A program made the translations under genes and the position numbers. Below are positions 1 through 4,887 of a stretch of DNA of 9,479 bases, piece by piece. The notes under the pieces were generated by a model that saw only the letters and a program-made list of their open reading frames with translations, was not told where the DNA came from and made no database searches. Numbering within the stretch: position 1 is the stretch's first letter; the number at the start of each line of letters is the position of its first letter. Source of the DNA: Spirochaetales bacterium (GTDB lineage: Bacteria > Spirochaetota > Spirochaetia > SZUA-6 > DRHE01). The stretch spans positions 1 to 9,479 of the forward strand of contig DRHE01000188.1 of NCBI GenBank assembly GCA_011049745.1. The letters are read 5' to 3'.

Positions 1-317
1 ATGAAGAAAAGCTGATCGCCGGATTTCTGCCGGAAATATATGCCGCGGACAGGGCGGTAGAGCTGGTGGGGAAGGGCATACCTTTCCGGGAGGCCTATAG
101 TCAGGTTGCCGCTGAGTTGCATAAGATAGAAGATAAGGATCCTTATGAGGCTATCAAGCAGAAAACCCATGCCGGGTCGACCGGCAACCTGGGGCTGGAG
201 ATGTCAGCAGGCAGGGTCCGGGAGCTTGGGACCCGGCTGCATGAGGAAAGTAAAAGGGTTGAGCAGAAGATAACAGCTTTAGCGGGCGCTTCAGTGGAAT
301 TATTTAATCTGCAATAA
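1..317 (+). CDS. argH: Argininosuccinate lyase, C-terminal part (5' end outside window)
   Basis: The reading frame is open from base 3 and ends at TAA 315-317, giving the last 104 residues. The enzyme splits argininosuccinate into arginine and fumarate in the cytoplasm, the last step of arginine synthesis. The call rests on the C-terminal helical segment typical of ArgH: an AADRAVELVGKGIPFREAY stretch near residues 15-33 of the fragment, then a helix rich in Lys/Glu, and a late GSTGNLGLE motif. The catalytic signature (the SSxMPQK region) would lie upstream and is not visible, so another member of the fumarase/aspartase superfamily cannot be fully excluded. The 3' end overlaps the convergent gene on the other strand by 14 bases. 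Base composition is richer in G+C than in the block starting near 686. Confidence 0.85.
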   Translation, partial: EEKLIAGFLPEIYAADRAVELVGKGIPFREAYSQVAAELHKIEDKDPYEAIKQKTHAGSTGNLGLEMSAGRVRELGTRLHEESKRVEQKITALAGASVELFNLQ

Positions 318-612
318 GCAGTTTCTTCTCATTATAGAAAAGCTTTATCTTTTTAGGTTTTCCCAAAGAGTTCCAGTGTTTGGAGTTGATTATTACCGTA
401 CCGGTACGGCACTCATTCGCCAGTGACAGTTGTCCGGGCATATACCGCCCATCTTCTTTGTTGAACTCCTCTAAAGTATTTCCGGAAAATACTTTTATAT
501 AATTATGCTTATCCAGGAGTCCCAGGTCATAGCCGTCATTGGGGTGAACCACTATTTCGTATTGCTTCAGGGAAAGATCATTTATTACGGTCAATTCTTC
601 TGTCTGCTTCAT
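304..612 (-). CDS. Small protein of unknown function; frame also open upstream to 732
   Basis: I do not recognise this gene. From ATG 612 it encodes 102 residues. The frame stays open to an ATG at 732 (142 residues), but those extra residues are partly translated from the detached tRNA-3'-end fragment at 686-705, so the longer form probably arose by insertion. I prefer the internal ATG because a good promoter match lies just upstream. An AAAGGAGG match at 721-714 sits within the upstream frame, but no start codon lies at a proper distance from it. The protein is soluble, with no membrane segment. Its C-terminal 30 residues (TGTVIINSKHW...KIKLFYNEKKLLI) alternate in a strand-helix-strand-strand manner that weakly recalls AbrB/MazE-like DNA-binding folds; this is only a guess. 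It ends inside the argH stop region. Confidence 0.5.
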   Translation of the reverse strand: MKQTEELTVINDLSLKQYEIVVHPNDGYDLGLLDKHNYIKVFSGNTLEEFNKEDGRYMPGQLSLANECRTGTVIINSKHWNSLGKPKKIKLFYNEKKLLIAD

Positions 613-619
613 TATAGCG

Positions 620-648
620 ATATTACAACCTGAGTCTGCAAATGACAA
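620..648 (-). promoter_or_regulatory. Candidate sigma-70 promoter for the small minus-strand gene
   Basis: On the minus strand TTGTCA (648-643) and TAATAT (625-620) are separated by exactly 17 bases. The expected start of transcription, about seven bases past the -10 box, falls at or next to the A of ATG 612, which would make the message leaderless. No ribosome binding site is seen in front of that ATG. The match is by eye only. Confidence 0.4.
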
Positions 649-685
649 CCTGCCGTTCTTGACGAGGTGCTGAAGTAAATACTTG

Positions 686-705
686 TGGGCCCACAAGGAC
701 TTGAA
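686..705 (+). repeat. Left attachment-site copy (detached tRNA 3' end)
   Basis: The sequence tgggcccacaaggacttgaa is identical to 3692-3711 and stops matching on both sides (g685 against a3691; g706 against c3712). It corresponds, in reverse complement, to the T-loop, 3' half of the T-stem, 3' acceptor strand and discriminator of the tRNA. No tRNA body adjoins it. With neighbouring bases it also forms a perfect 16-bp palindrome at 683-698 (cttgtgggcccacaag). Confidence 0.75.
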
Positions 706-720
706 GGTTGTTACCTCCTT

Positions 721-790
721 TATGTCATCCATATAGGGCTATATGGAGCCATGTATCATGGGTTATGTAGTATGTTATCCATATAAAGCT
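721..790. repeat. Imperfect 20-bp direct repeat, first copy containing an inverted repeat
   Basis: Bases 721-740 (tatgtcatccatatagggct) and 771-790 (tatgttatccatataaagct) agree at 17 of 20 positions and start 50 bp apart. The first copy extends into a perfect inverted repeat, tccatatag-gg-ctatatgga, at 728-747. Lying 16 to 85 bp inside the left attachment copy, these could be arm-type sites for an integrase or excisionase, or operators. No protein that would bind them is encoded here. Confidence 0.5.
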
Positions 791-1116
791 ACTGGGCGTG
801 CTATGGTTTTATTAACTCATGTGGAAATTCTTCCACATTAAGCTCTGCCGACAATGAAATATGGTCACTCTTTTATCTACAATCGTTTTCTCCCATAATG
901 GCAATCTCATCTGCCAACAGTTAAGCAGCTTGAATACGAGTTTGCTTTTTACCTACCCAAAAAATCCATCTCCATGCAGAACTACCGCATTTTTTAATAT
1001 AGAAAGTTTGCGCAATCCCGGTAGTCCCACGGTGGGACTGTTTTTACACTGGGATTAGGATGTTAATGTAAAATTATTTTCGCGTAATTAAATTGTTAGT
1101 ACGCTCTTTAACAGAA
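733..1116. other. Gene-free left end of the element
   Basis: I see no convincing gene in these 384 bases. They hold the direct and inverted repeats near 721-790, a hairpin with 8-bp arms and a 4-base loop at 819-838 (atgtggaa / ttccacat), and a terminator-like hairpin at 1023-1045. A plus-strand frame of 65 codons (861-1058) has no ribosome binding site and no recognisable motif. On the minus strand one frame from about 1063 to 812 is interrupted by a single TAG (953-955), which may be a decayed gene, but I cannot identify it. Confidence 0.5.
1023..1045 (+). terminator. Possible rho-independent terminator
   Basis: A 6-bp stem (agtccc 1023-1028 with gggact 1034-1039) and a five-base loop are followed by gttttt on the plus strand. 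No gene that it would serve is evident upstream. It lies about 70 bp past the 3' end of the convergent hydrolase gene and could also block transcription entering that gene from the left. Confidence 0.4.
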
Positions 1117-2244
1117 TTAAATTCCCGACAAAAAATCACTGACCGACTTTTCGTATAATTCTTTGTCTGCACTCCATCCGTCAGTGTGATTCCCATCATC
1201 TATTTCTACAAGACTTATGTTTTTTGCTTTCTCTGCTAGAGATCTGCTTTCATAAACAGGGACCCACCCGTCATTTTTTGTATGCAGAATGAGAATTGGC
1301 ACCTTAGCATTTACTATATCTCTTCTATAATCCAATGCTTTCCAATTTACTTTGTACAGGATCGAAGTTATTAACTGAACCATTAACAAAAATGGTACAA
1401 CGGCCTTCCCGTACCGTGCTTTCCCACTTTGAAGAACCGATGAAGTAAAATTGAGGTTGGGAGAATCCAGTATAACAGCAGAAGTTTTGTCAGATAATTT
1501 TGATAACTTCATGAAATTGGCGACAATACCTCCGCCCATACTGCACCCGAATAGAATTACATTTTCTGCACCTGTTTTTAAGGAGTAGGCAACGGCGGCT
1601 TCTACATCTGCCCATTCGGTGAGCCCATATTGATATATACCGCTGGGGTCTTTGGGGTTGCCTTTGTCGTTTCTGTAATTTATTGTCAGTGTTGGATATC
1701 CCAGCTGAGTAAACAATGGTAGAAATCCCAGTGAAAGTAATTTTGTATCCCGAACTCCATGGACAAAAATAACACAAGTCGATTTATATCCTTTAGTAAA
1801 CCAGGCATTCATCAATCCAATTGCAGATTCATACTGTACTTCTTTGTATTCAATACCCATATCAGAGGGAGTTCCATGAAACGGCCAGTAACTGACTTTT
1901 ACATTATCACCCTGGTTTAGAGTTCCTTTTAGGCGGTTGTATGATCTTTTTACAGTTGTTGGTATGTCGGTTTTTTTACTGAGTATTTTTTCTGAGGTGC
2001 AAGTAAAATTGGTTCCCTCCAAACCAATATATCCGTCCAGTTCCAATCCGCCCCAGGCAGTCTCATAAATCTCAAGAGTCAATGATTTATCGTCAATCTC
2101 AATTACCTTTGCCCTGTCGGCAACATCCTTATCATTATCCCAGTCCGGATTAAACCCCACATTATAAAGAACCCTGCTAAGTATCAAACCTGCTGCTATG
2201 AATAGAATAATTATTATAACAAGGACAATTGAAACATAGATCAT
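1117..2244 (-). CDS. Membrane-anchored alpha/beta hydrolase (S9/BAAT-like)
   Basis: This 375-residue protein starts with one hydrophobic helix (about residues 2-22) that should act as an uncleaved signal-anchor and place the enzyme outside the membrane. An N-terminal region of about 120 residues without recognised motifs precedes the hydrolase core. The core shows the oxyanion-side motif FVHG (160-163), the nucleophile elbow GCSMGG with Ser235, a probable catalytic acid in TKNDGWVP (Asp325) and the histidine in DGNHTDGW (His353), so the triad looks complete. The arrangement resembles uncharacterised hydrolases of the YqkD/dipeptidyl-peptidase-like group; the substrate cannot be told and may be an ester or peptide. 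ATG 2244 has AGAGGAG about eight bases upstream. The gene lies within the tRNA-bounded block, reads towards its left end, and is divergent from the flavoprotein gene. Confidence 0.85.
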   Translation of the reverse strand: MIYVSIVLVIIIILFIAAGLILSRVLYNVGFNPDWDNDKDVADRAKVIEIDDKSLTLEIYETAWGGLELDGYIGLEGTNFTCTSEKILSKKTDIPTTVKRSYNRLKGTLNQGDNVKVSYWPFHGTPSDMGIEYKEVQYESAIGLMNAWFTKGYKSTCVIFVHGVRDTKLLSLGFLPLFTQLGYPTLTINYRNDKGNPKDPSGIYQYGLTEWADVEAAVAYSLKTGAENVILFGCSMGGGIVANFMKLSKLSDKTSAVILDSPNLNFTSSVLQSGKARYGKAVVPFLLMVQLITSILYKVNWKALDYRRDIVNAKVPILILHTKNDGWVPVYESRSLAEKAKNISLVEIDDGNHTDGWSADKELYEKSVSDFLSGI

Positions 2245-2345
2245 CGCATAAACTCCTCTTCTTTAAAAACAAACTATCAAGATAATATCATGGTACAGTG
2301 GATAAATCAAAATATCAATTCTTCACCAAACATTCATACTTTTAC

Positions 2346-2374
2346 ATTATACTGTATTTAATGTACTCTATTAA
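2346..2374 (-). promoter_or_regulatory. Candidate promoter for the hydrolase gene
   Basis: On the minus strand a perfect TATAAT (2351-2346) sits 17 bases after TTAATA (2374-2369), giving a leader of about 95 bases before ATG 2244. A second possible pair, TTGATA-17-TACCAT, lies nearer the gene. The region is very A+T-rich, so chance matches are common. Confidence 0.35.
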
Positions 2375-2456
2375 CTGATAACTATTAACTTTGAGGCTTA
2401 ACTAATTGTCTACATCATGGGGTCAAGTCCAAAGAGTGTAATTATTGACTGACTTA

Positions 2457-2465
2457 TGTTACAAT
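2457..2465 (+). promoter_or_regulatory. Candidate extended -10 promoter for the flavoprotein gene
   Basis: TG-t-TACAAT (TG at 2457-2458, -10 box 2460-2465) fits an extended -10 element with little -35 match. Predicted transcription would begin near 2472, about 40 bases before ATG 2512. Alternatively TTGACT (2445-2450) pairs at 17 bases with the weaker TAAAAA. Confidence 0.35.
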
Positions 2466-2511
2466 ACTAAAAAATTCTGATGCAATATATTTTTCAAACA
2501 AAGGTAGAAAC

Positions 2512-3171
2512 ATGAAAGTTTTGGCACTAAACGGCAGCCCTCGAAAAAGTGGAAACAGTTCATCTTTGCTTAAGGAGTTTCTAAATGGTGCCACAAATAT
2601 AGACTCCGAAATAACAGAAATTGTTGCTGACAAGGCAGATATCAAATCCTGTAAAGGCTGTCTTAAGTGTAATGTCTATAAGGAATGTGTTATTAAAGGT
2701 GATGAGTGGTCTCAACTCAGTAAATCCATCCTGGAAGCAGATACTATAGTTATTGCCTCACCTATTTATTTTCATCATTTACCTGGTCCACTTAAACTGA
2801 TAATTGATCGCTTTCGGTCTTTTGTTGATGTCAGGGTTACTGAAGAAGGTATAAATCATACTCCATGGCAGTCATGGACTAAACGTTTTGTGCTATTGTT
2901 GTCTCTGGGCTCCTCTGCTCCCGATGATGCAAAACCTGTAATTGACCTTTTTAGATATATGACAGAGATTATGGGCAAACAGAACAGCTTGGAAGTGCTT
3001 ACAGCAACCCGGTTGCAAATGAACGGTCAGGTAAAAATGAACGAACAACGGCTTTCGGGATTATATCCCCGGATAGGTTTGTCGGAGCGCCTCGCTCATA
3101 ATGATTATTTACGTAATCAGGATTTTTTAAAGCAAGCTTATAAAATGGGACAACTGGAACCTTCAAATTGA
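2512..3171 (+). CDS. NAD(P)H-dependent FMN reductase / iron-sulfur flavoprotein (Isf-like)
   Basis: This 219-residue flavodoxin-fold protein binds FMN through NGSPRKSGNS (residues 7-16) and the SPIYFHHLPGPLK loop (about 84-96). Residues 47-59 carry Cys47-x2-Cys50-x2-Cys53-x5-Cys59, matching the compact CX2CX2CX4-7C motif that ligates a [4Fe-4S] cluster in archaeal and anaerobe iron-sulfur flavoproteins. Such proteins move electrons from ferredoxin or NAD(P)H and some reduce oxygen, peroxide or quinones; the partner here is unknown. The later half is more divergent, and relatives with these cysteines are often annotated simply as flavodoxin family protein. ATG 2512 follows AAAGGTAG, a modest ribosome binding site. 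The gene is a cargo gene of the tRNA-bounded block. A soluble ferredoxin gene lies just outside the block and could be a donor, but this is conjecture. Confidence 0.85.
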   Translation: MKVLALNGSPRKSGNSSSLLKEFLNGATNIDSEITEIVADKADIKSCKGCLKCNVYKECVIKGDEWSQLSKSILEADTIVIASPIYFHHLPGPLKLIIDRFRSFVDVRVTEEGINHTPWQSWTKRFVLLLSLGSSAPDDAKPVIDLFRYMTEIMGKQNSLEVLTATRLQMNGQVKMNEQRLSGLYPRIGLSERLAHNDYLRNQDFLKQAYKMGQLEPSN

Positions 3172-3257
3172 GGCAACGATCAGATTTTCTGAACAGATTC
3201 CTGGCATTAACCAGTGCTATGGCTTTTTTAACTCGTGGGTTATTTTTTACACGGAAG

Positions 3258-3374
3258 CATCAGCAAGACGTCTTGATAACCGCTTATTTTCATCATCAAG
3301 TCCTCTTGTTCATACAAAATATGGATCAACAAGACGTCTCTATCTTTTAAAATTTCCCTATACAAGACAACTCG
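3258..3374 (+). repeat. Four degenerate repeats at exact 33-bp spacing, caagacgtcttg core
   Basis: Core sites begin at 3264 (caagacgtcttg, a perfect palindrome), 3297 (caagtcctcttg), 3330 (caagacgtctct) and 3363 (caagacaactcg), each 33 bp apart. The six bases before them are related (catcag, catcat, gatcaa, cctata). A fifth copy, cattat plus caagacaactta, occurs at 3450-3467, 93 bp after the fourth. Thirty-three bases is about three helical turns, so the cores lie on nearly the same DNA face. Read as protein the spacing gives an 11-residue periodicity (SARRLDNRLFS, STRRLYLLKFP), with a stop after the fourth unit. Confidence 0.5.
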
Positions 3375-3587
3375 TTACCTGGTAATCAGAAGTACTTACC
3401 TTGTAAAAGGCTGTCTACTGCTACGTATTCGATTTCAGCTTAAATAATCCATTATCAAGACAACTTATTGATAGACTTTTCTCAATTGATGAAGGCAAGT
3501 TTATACACTGAAACCCAGACAGTAAATACCAAAAAATAGAGATAGAAAAACCCAAATCACATTTCAATTGGCGTCAATAAAGGCGTC

Positions 3588-3605
3588 AGTACCAAATTTG
3601 GTACT
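3588..3605. promoter_or_regulatory. 18-bp perfect palindrome, possible operator
   Basis: agtaccaaatttggtact reads the same on both strands, with an A/T-rich centre as in sites for dimeric helix-turn-helix repressors. It is preceded by two ggcgtca copies 12 bp apart. It lies 87 bp from the right attachment copy. As RNA it could form a 6-bp stem with a 6-base loop followed by tttt, so a weak terminator is the alternative. Confidence 0.4.
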
Positions 3606-3660
3606 TTTACCTAAATCTCAATAATCAGCTTAATCTCTTCCCCCGAAAGGGTTTAAACAC

Positions 3661-3689
3661 AAAAAAAGCACCTCAAAAAGAGGTGCTTT
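3661..3689 (-). terminator. Rho-independent terminator of the tRNA transcript
   Basis: On the minus strand a 10-bp stem AAAGCACCTC / GAGGTGCTTT (3689-3680 with 3674-3665), with a TTTTT loop, is followed by further T residues (3664-3661). It begins three bases past the tRNA discriminator base and should end the tRNA-containing transcript. Confidence 0.85.
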
Positions 3690-3691
3690 CA

Positions 3692-3711
3692 TGGGCCCAC
3701 AAGGACTTGAA
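3692..3711 (+). repeat. Right attachment-site copy, inside the tRNA gene
   Basis: This is the second exact copy of tgggcccacaaggacttgaa. It is the 3' end of the tRNA read on the opposite strand, from the discriminator base through the acceptor strand and T-stem into the T-loop, the segment most often used as attB by tyrosine integrases. Confidence 0.75.
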
Positions 3712-3765
3712 CCTTGGACCGACGGATTATGAGTCCGTTGCTCTAACCAACTGAGCTATGGGCCC
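3692..3765 (-). tRNA. tRNA with CAU anticodon (Met or lysidine-modified Ile2)
   Basis: The 74 bases fold as a complete cloverleaf: acceptor GGGCCCA/TGGGCCC with discriminator A, D-arm GCTC-AGTTGGTTA-GAGC, anticodon stem ACGGA/TCCGT with loop CTCATAA, five-base variable region CGGTC, and T-arm CAAGG-TTCAAGT-CCTTG. The anticodon is CAT. It is not the initiator, because the first acceptor pair is a normal G-C and the anticodon stem lacks three G-C pairs. Elongator Met and Ile2 (C34 changed to lysidine by TilS) cannot be separated by eye; the TTCAAGTCC T-arm favours Ile2 slightly. No CCA is encoded, so the CCA-adding enzyme is needed. The gene follows the ferredoxin gene closely and probably shares its transcript. 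Its 3' end forms the attachment site of the neighbouring element. Confidence 0.9.
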
Positions 3766-3772
3766 GGTTAAA

Positions 3773-3796
3773 GCCCGTTCCAATTGAGGAACGGGC
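3773..3796 (-). terminator. Hairpin between ferredoxin and tRNA, weak terminator or processing site
   Basis: A 9-bp stem (gcccgttcc 3773-3781 with ggaacgggc 3788-3796) with a six-base loop lies just past the ferredoxin stop. On the minus strand only TTT follows, so termination would be leaky. Read-through would supply the tRNA, which has almost no room for its own promoter outside the ferredoxin gene. Confidence 0.5.
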
Positions 3797-3806
3797 CAGG
3801 GATTGA

Positions 3807-3992
3807 TTATTCGACTATAATGGCCTCAGCCGGACAGTCGTCTGTTGCTTCCTGTACCTCAGCTTCTTTGTCAGCCGGTACATCGGTCTGGATTACTATC
3901 GCTAGATCATCCTTCATCTCGAATATCTCCGGCAAGCTGTCTGTACATAGTTCGCAGCCGGTACACAGATCCGCATCAATACTGACTTTCAT
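3807..3992 (-). CDS. Single-cluster [4Fe-4S] ferredoxin
   Basis: The 61-residue acidic protein has Cys10-x2-Cys13-x2-Cys16 (CTGCELC) and a remote Cys53 followed by Pro (DDCPAEAI), the four ligands of one [4Fe-4S] cluster. Length and spacing match the one-cluster ferredoxins of sulfate reducers, Thermotoga and clostridia. The second cluster motif of 8Fe ferredoxins is absent, as are the two extra disulfide cysteines of some relatives. It is a soluble low-potential electron carrier; its redox partners cannot be told from here. ATG 3992 has AGGAG about seven bases upstream. It begins 30 bases past the stop of the BI-1 gene on the same strand, so the two are probably co-transcribed, with the tRNA following. 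Confidence 0.93.
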   Translation of the reverse strand: MKVSIDADLCTGCELCTDSLPEIFEMKDDLAIVIQTDVPADKEAEVQEATDDCPAEAIIVE

Positions 3993-4022
3993 TGCTAACT
4001 CCTAAATGCTAATATTTATTTG

Positions 4023-4724
4023 CTACTTCCTGCGGCCGAGAAAGCGCAGCAGGAACAAGAAGAGATTAATAAAATCCAGGTAAAGCTTCAAGGCTCCAAG
4101 CAAAGAAATACGTAAGTAATCAGCTTCGGATACTGAATCTCCAAGCTCCCGGCTCCATTTTTTAATGATTTGAGTGTCATAGGCGGTGAGCGCGGTGAAC
4201 AGGCCCACACCGGCCAGGGAGATGAGCCAGTAGAGAGCCTCACTGCGGAAAAGGAAATTAATCAGAGAGGCGATAATTATTCCCCATAAAGCCATGCGCA
4301 GGTAATGACCTATACCTGAGAGGTCTTTATGGGTGGTCAATCCAAATAAAGACATACCACCAAAGGTTAAAGAGGCTACAAAGAAGGTCATTGCAATGCT
4401 GGCGCCCGTATAAACTAAGAAGATCAGGGATAGGGTAACACCATTTAAGGCGGAATAGGCGGTAAAGGTAGCTACGGCAGCCATGGGGCTTAAACTCATG
4501 ACCCGCGCAGAAAAGAAGAAAACCAGGACAAGCTCAGCAATGATAAGACCATAAAAAACAAGCGGATTGGAAAATATTGCCCTTACCAATTGAGGGCTTC
4601 CCGCCACGCCCATGGCAATTACACCGGTAAGGGCAAGGCCGCCGCTCATCCAGAGATAAACATTCTTAAGAATTTTATTCTCAAGCGATGCCTGGGCAGG
4701 TATTGATACTATTCTATTATCCAC
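4023..4724 (-). CDS. BI-1 / YccA-YbhL family membrane protein
   Basis: This is a Bax inhibitor-1 family integral membrane protein (233 residues from GTG 4724) with about seven hydrophobic helices. Typical family signatures are present: ALNGVTLSLIF in the middle, TAYDTQIIKK (Asp183) and LYLDFINLFLFLLR (Asp217) near the C-terminus. The two aspartates correspond to the pair that gates pH-dependent calcium leak in Bacillus YetJ; that role is known for the family, not shown here. The frame is open to a GTG at 4760 (245 residues), but GGGAGGAAG at 4740-4732 is correctly placed for GTG 4724, so I chose the shorter form. The C-terminal RFLGRRK is a basic cytoplasmic tail. The gene heads a minus-strand unit with ferredoxin and tRNA and is divergent from the small membrane-protein gene. 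Confidence 0.92.
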   Translation of the reverse strand: MDNRIVSIPAQASLENKILKNVYLWMSGGLALTGVIAMGVAGSPQLVRAIFSNPLVFYGLIIAELVLVFFFSARVMSLSPMAAVATFTAYSALNGVTLSLIFLVYTGASIAMTFFVASLTFGGMSLFGLTTHKDLSGIGHYLRMALWGIIIASLINFLFRSEALYWLISLAGVGLFTALTAYDTQIIKKWSRELGDSVSEADYLRISLLGALKLYLDFINLFLFLLRFLGRRK

Positions 4725-4745
4725 GATAATGCTTCCTCCCGTTGT

Positions 4746-4773
4746 TGTATAATATTGCACAATGTGTGCTCAA
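4746..4773 (-). promoter_or_regulatory. Candidate promoter of the BI-1/ferredoxin unit
   Basis: On the minus strand TTGAGC (4773-4768) and TATACA (4751-4746) are 16 bases apart. An inverted repeat gcaca-atg-tgtgc (4757-4769) lies between and over these boxes and could be an operator. The leader would be very short, with the ribosome binding site at its 5' end, so the real start may lie further upstream. Confidence 0.35.
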
Positions 4774-4818
4774 AGAAAAGAAAGGTCAAGTTTTAATTGT
4801 AATTTGAGCATAAAGCTG

Positions 4819-4846
4819 TTGACAGTTCTCTATTATTTGCTATCTT
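4819..4846 (+). promoter_or_regulatory. Promoter for the small membrane-protein gene
   Basis: A perfect TTGACA (4819-4824) is followed after 16 bases by TATCTT (4841-4846). The predicted leader is about 35 bases and contains the GAGGAGG ribosome binding site. A TATAAT at 4864-4869 lacks a good -35 box. Confidence 0.5.
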
Positions 4847-4887
4847 CTTTAAGAGTATACTTTTATAATGTAGCGAGGAGGATAGTT

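Larger units (their letters stand above)
3172..3660. other. Gene-free right end of the element
   Basis: No convincing gene lies in these roughly 490 A+T-rich bases. A plus-strand frame overlapping the flavoprotein stop (3168-3350) has neither a ribosome binding site nor known motifs. The region contains 33-bp-spaced repeats at 3258-3374 with an isolated further copy at 3450-3467, two ggcgtca copies (3570-3576 and 3582-3588), and an 18-bp perfect palindrome (3588-3605). Such features suit protein-binding DNA at an element end more than coding sequence. Confidence 0.5.
686..3711. mobile_element. Putative integrative element (remnant or cis-mobilisable) at a tRNA 3' end
   Basis: The block is bounded by exact 20-bp direct repeats: 686-705, and 3692-3711, which is the 3' end of an intact tRNA gene from the T-loop to the discriminator base. 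This is the usual product of tyrosine-recombinase integration into a tRNA, where the incoming attP restores the tRNA and the original 3' piece is left at the far end. Inside are a membrane alpha/beta hydrolase (minus), a flavoprotein (plus) and structured non-coding ends. The interior is visibly richer in A+T than argH on the left or the ribosomal genes on the right. No integrase, excisionase or replication gene is present, so it is either a decayed remnant or a passenger that relies on an enzyme from elsewhere (a CIME-like element). If the model is right, the terminator just downstream of the tRNA is also element-borne. Confidence 0.6.

Noticed and set aside
686..705. Second functional tRNA gene
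   Set aside because: Only the 3' 20 bases are present; no D-arm, anticodon arm or 5' acceptor strand follows on the minus strand.
861..1058. Plus-strand frame of 65 codons
   Set aside because: It has no ribosome binding site, no recognisable motif, and a composition rich in Ser/Pro/Asn typical of chance frames; it also runs through the terminator-like hairpin at 1023-1045.
2415..2450. End of an IS200/RAYT-type element (atggggtcaagtcc)
   Set aside because: The wording resembles sequences near REP-associated transposases, but no transposase, no second end and no REP-like hairpins are present.
3168..3350. Plus-strand frame of 60 codons overlapping the flavoprotein stop
   Set aside because: Its start overlaps the stop of the preceding gene by four bases, but the product matches nothing I know and lies over the 33-bp repeats, which explain its internal repetition.
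3258..3374. CRISPR array
   Set aside because: The 33-bp period is too short for repeat plus spacer, the conserved core is only about 12 bases, and there are no cas genes.
4725..4760. Twelve-residue N-terminal extension of the BI-1 protein
   Set aside because: Its codons include GGGAGGAAG, which is placed as the ribosome binding site for GTG 4724, and the extension would begin inside the candidate promoter.
4762..4887. N-terminal extension of the small membrane protein
   Set aside because: The extension overlaps the divergent promoter region and lies upstream of a TTGACA promoter; a GAGGAGG site stands directly before ATG 4888.
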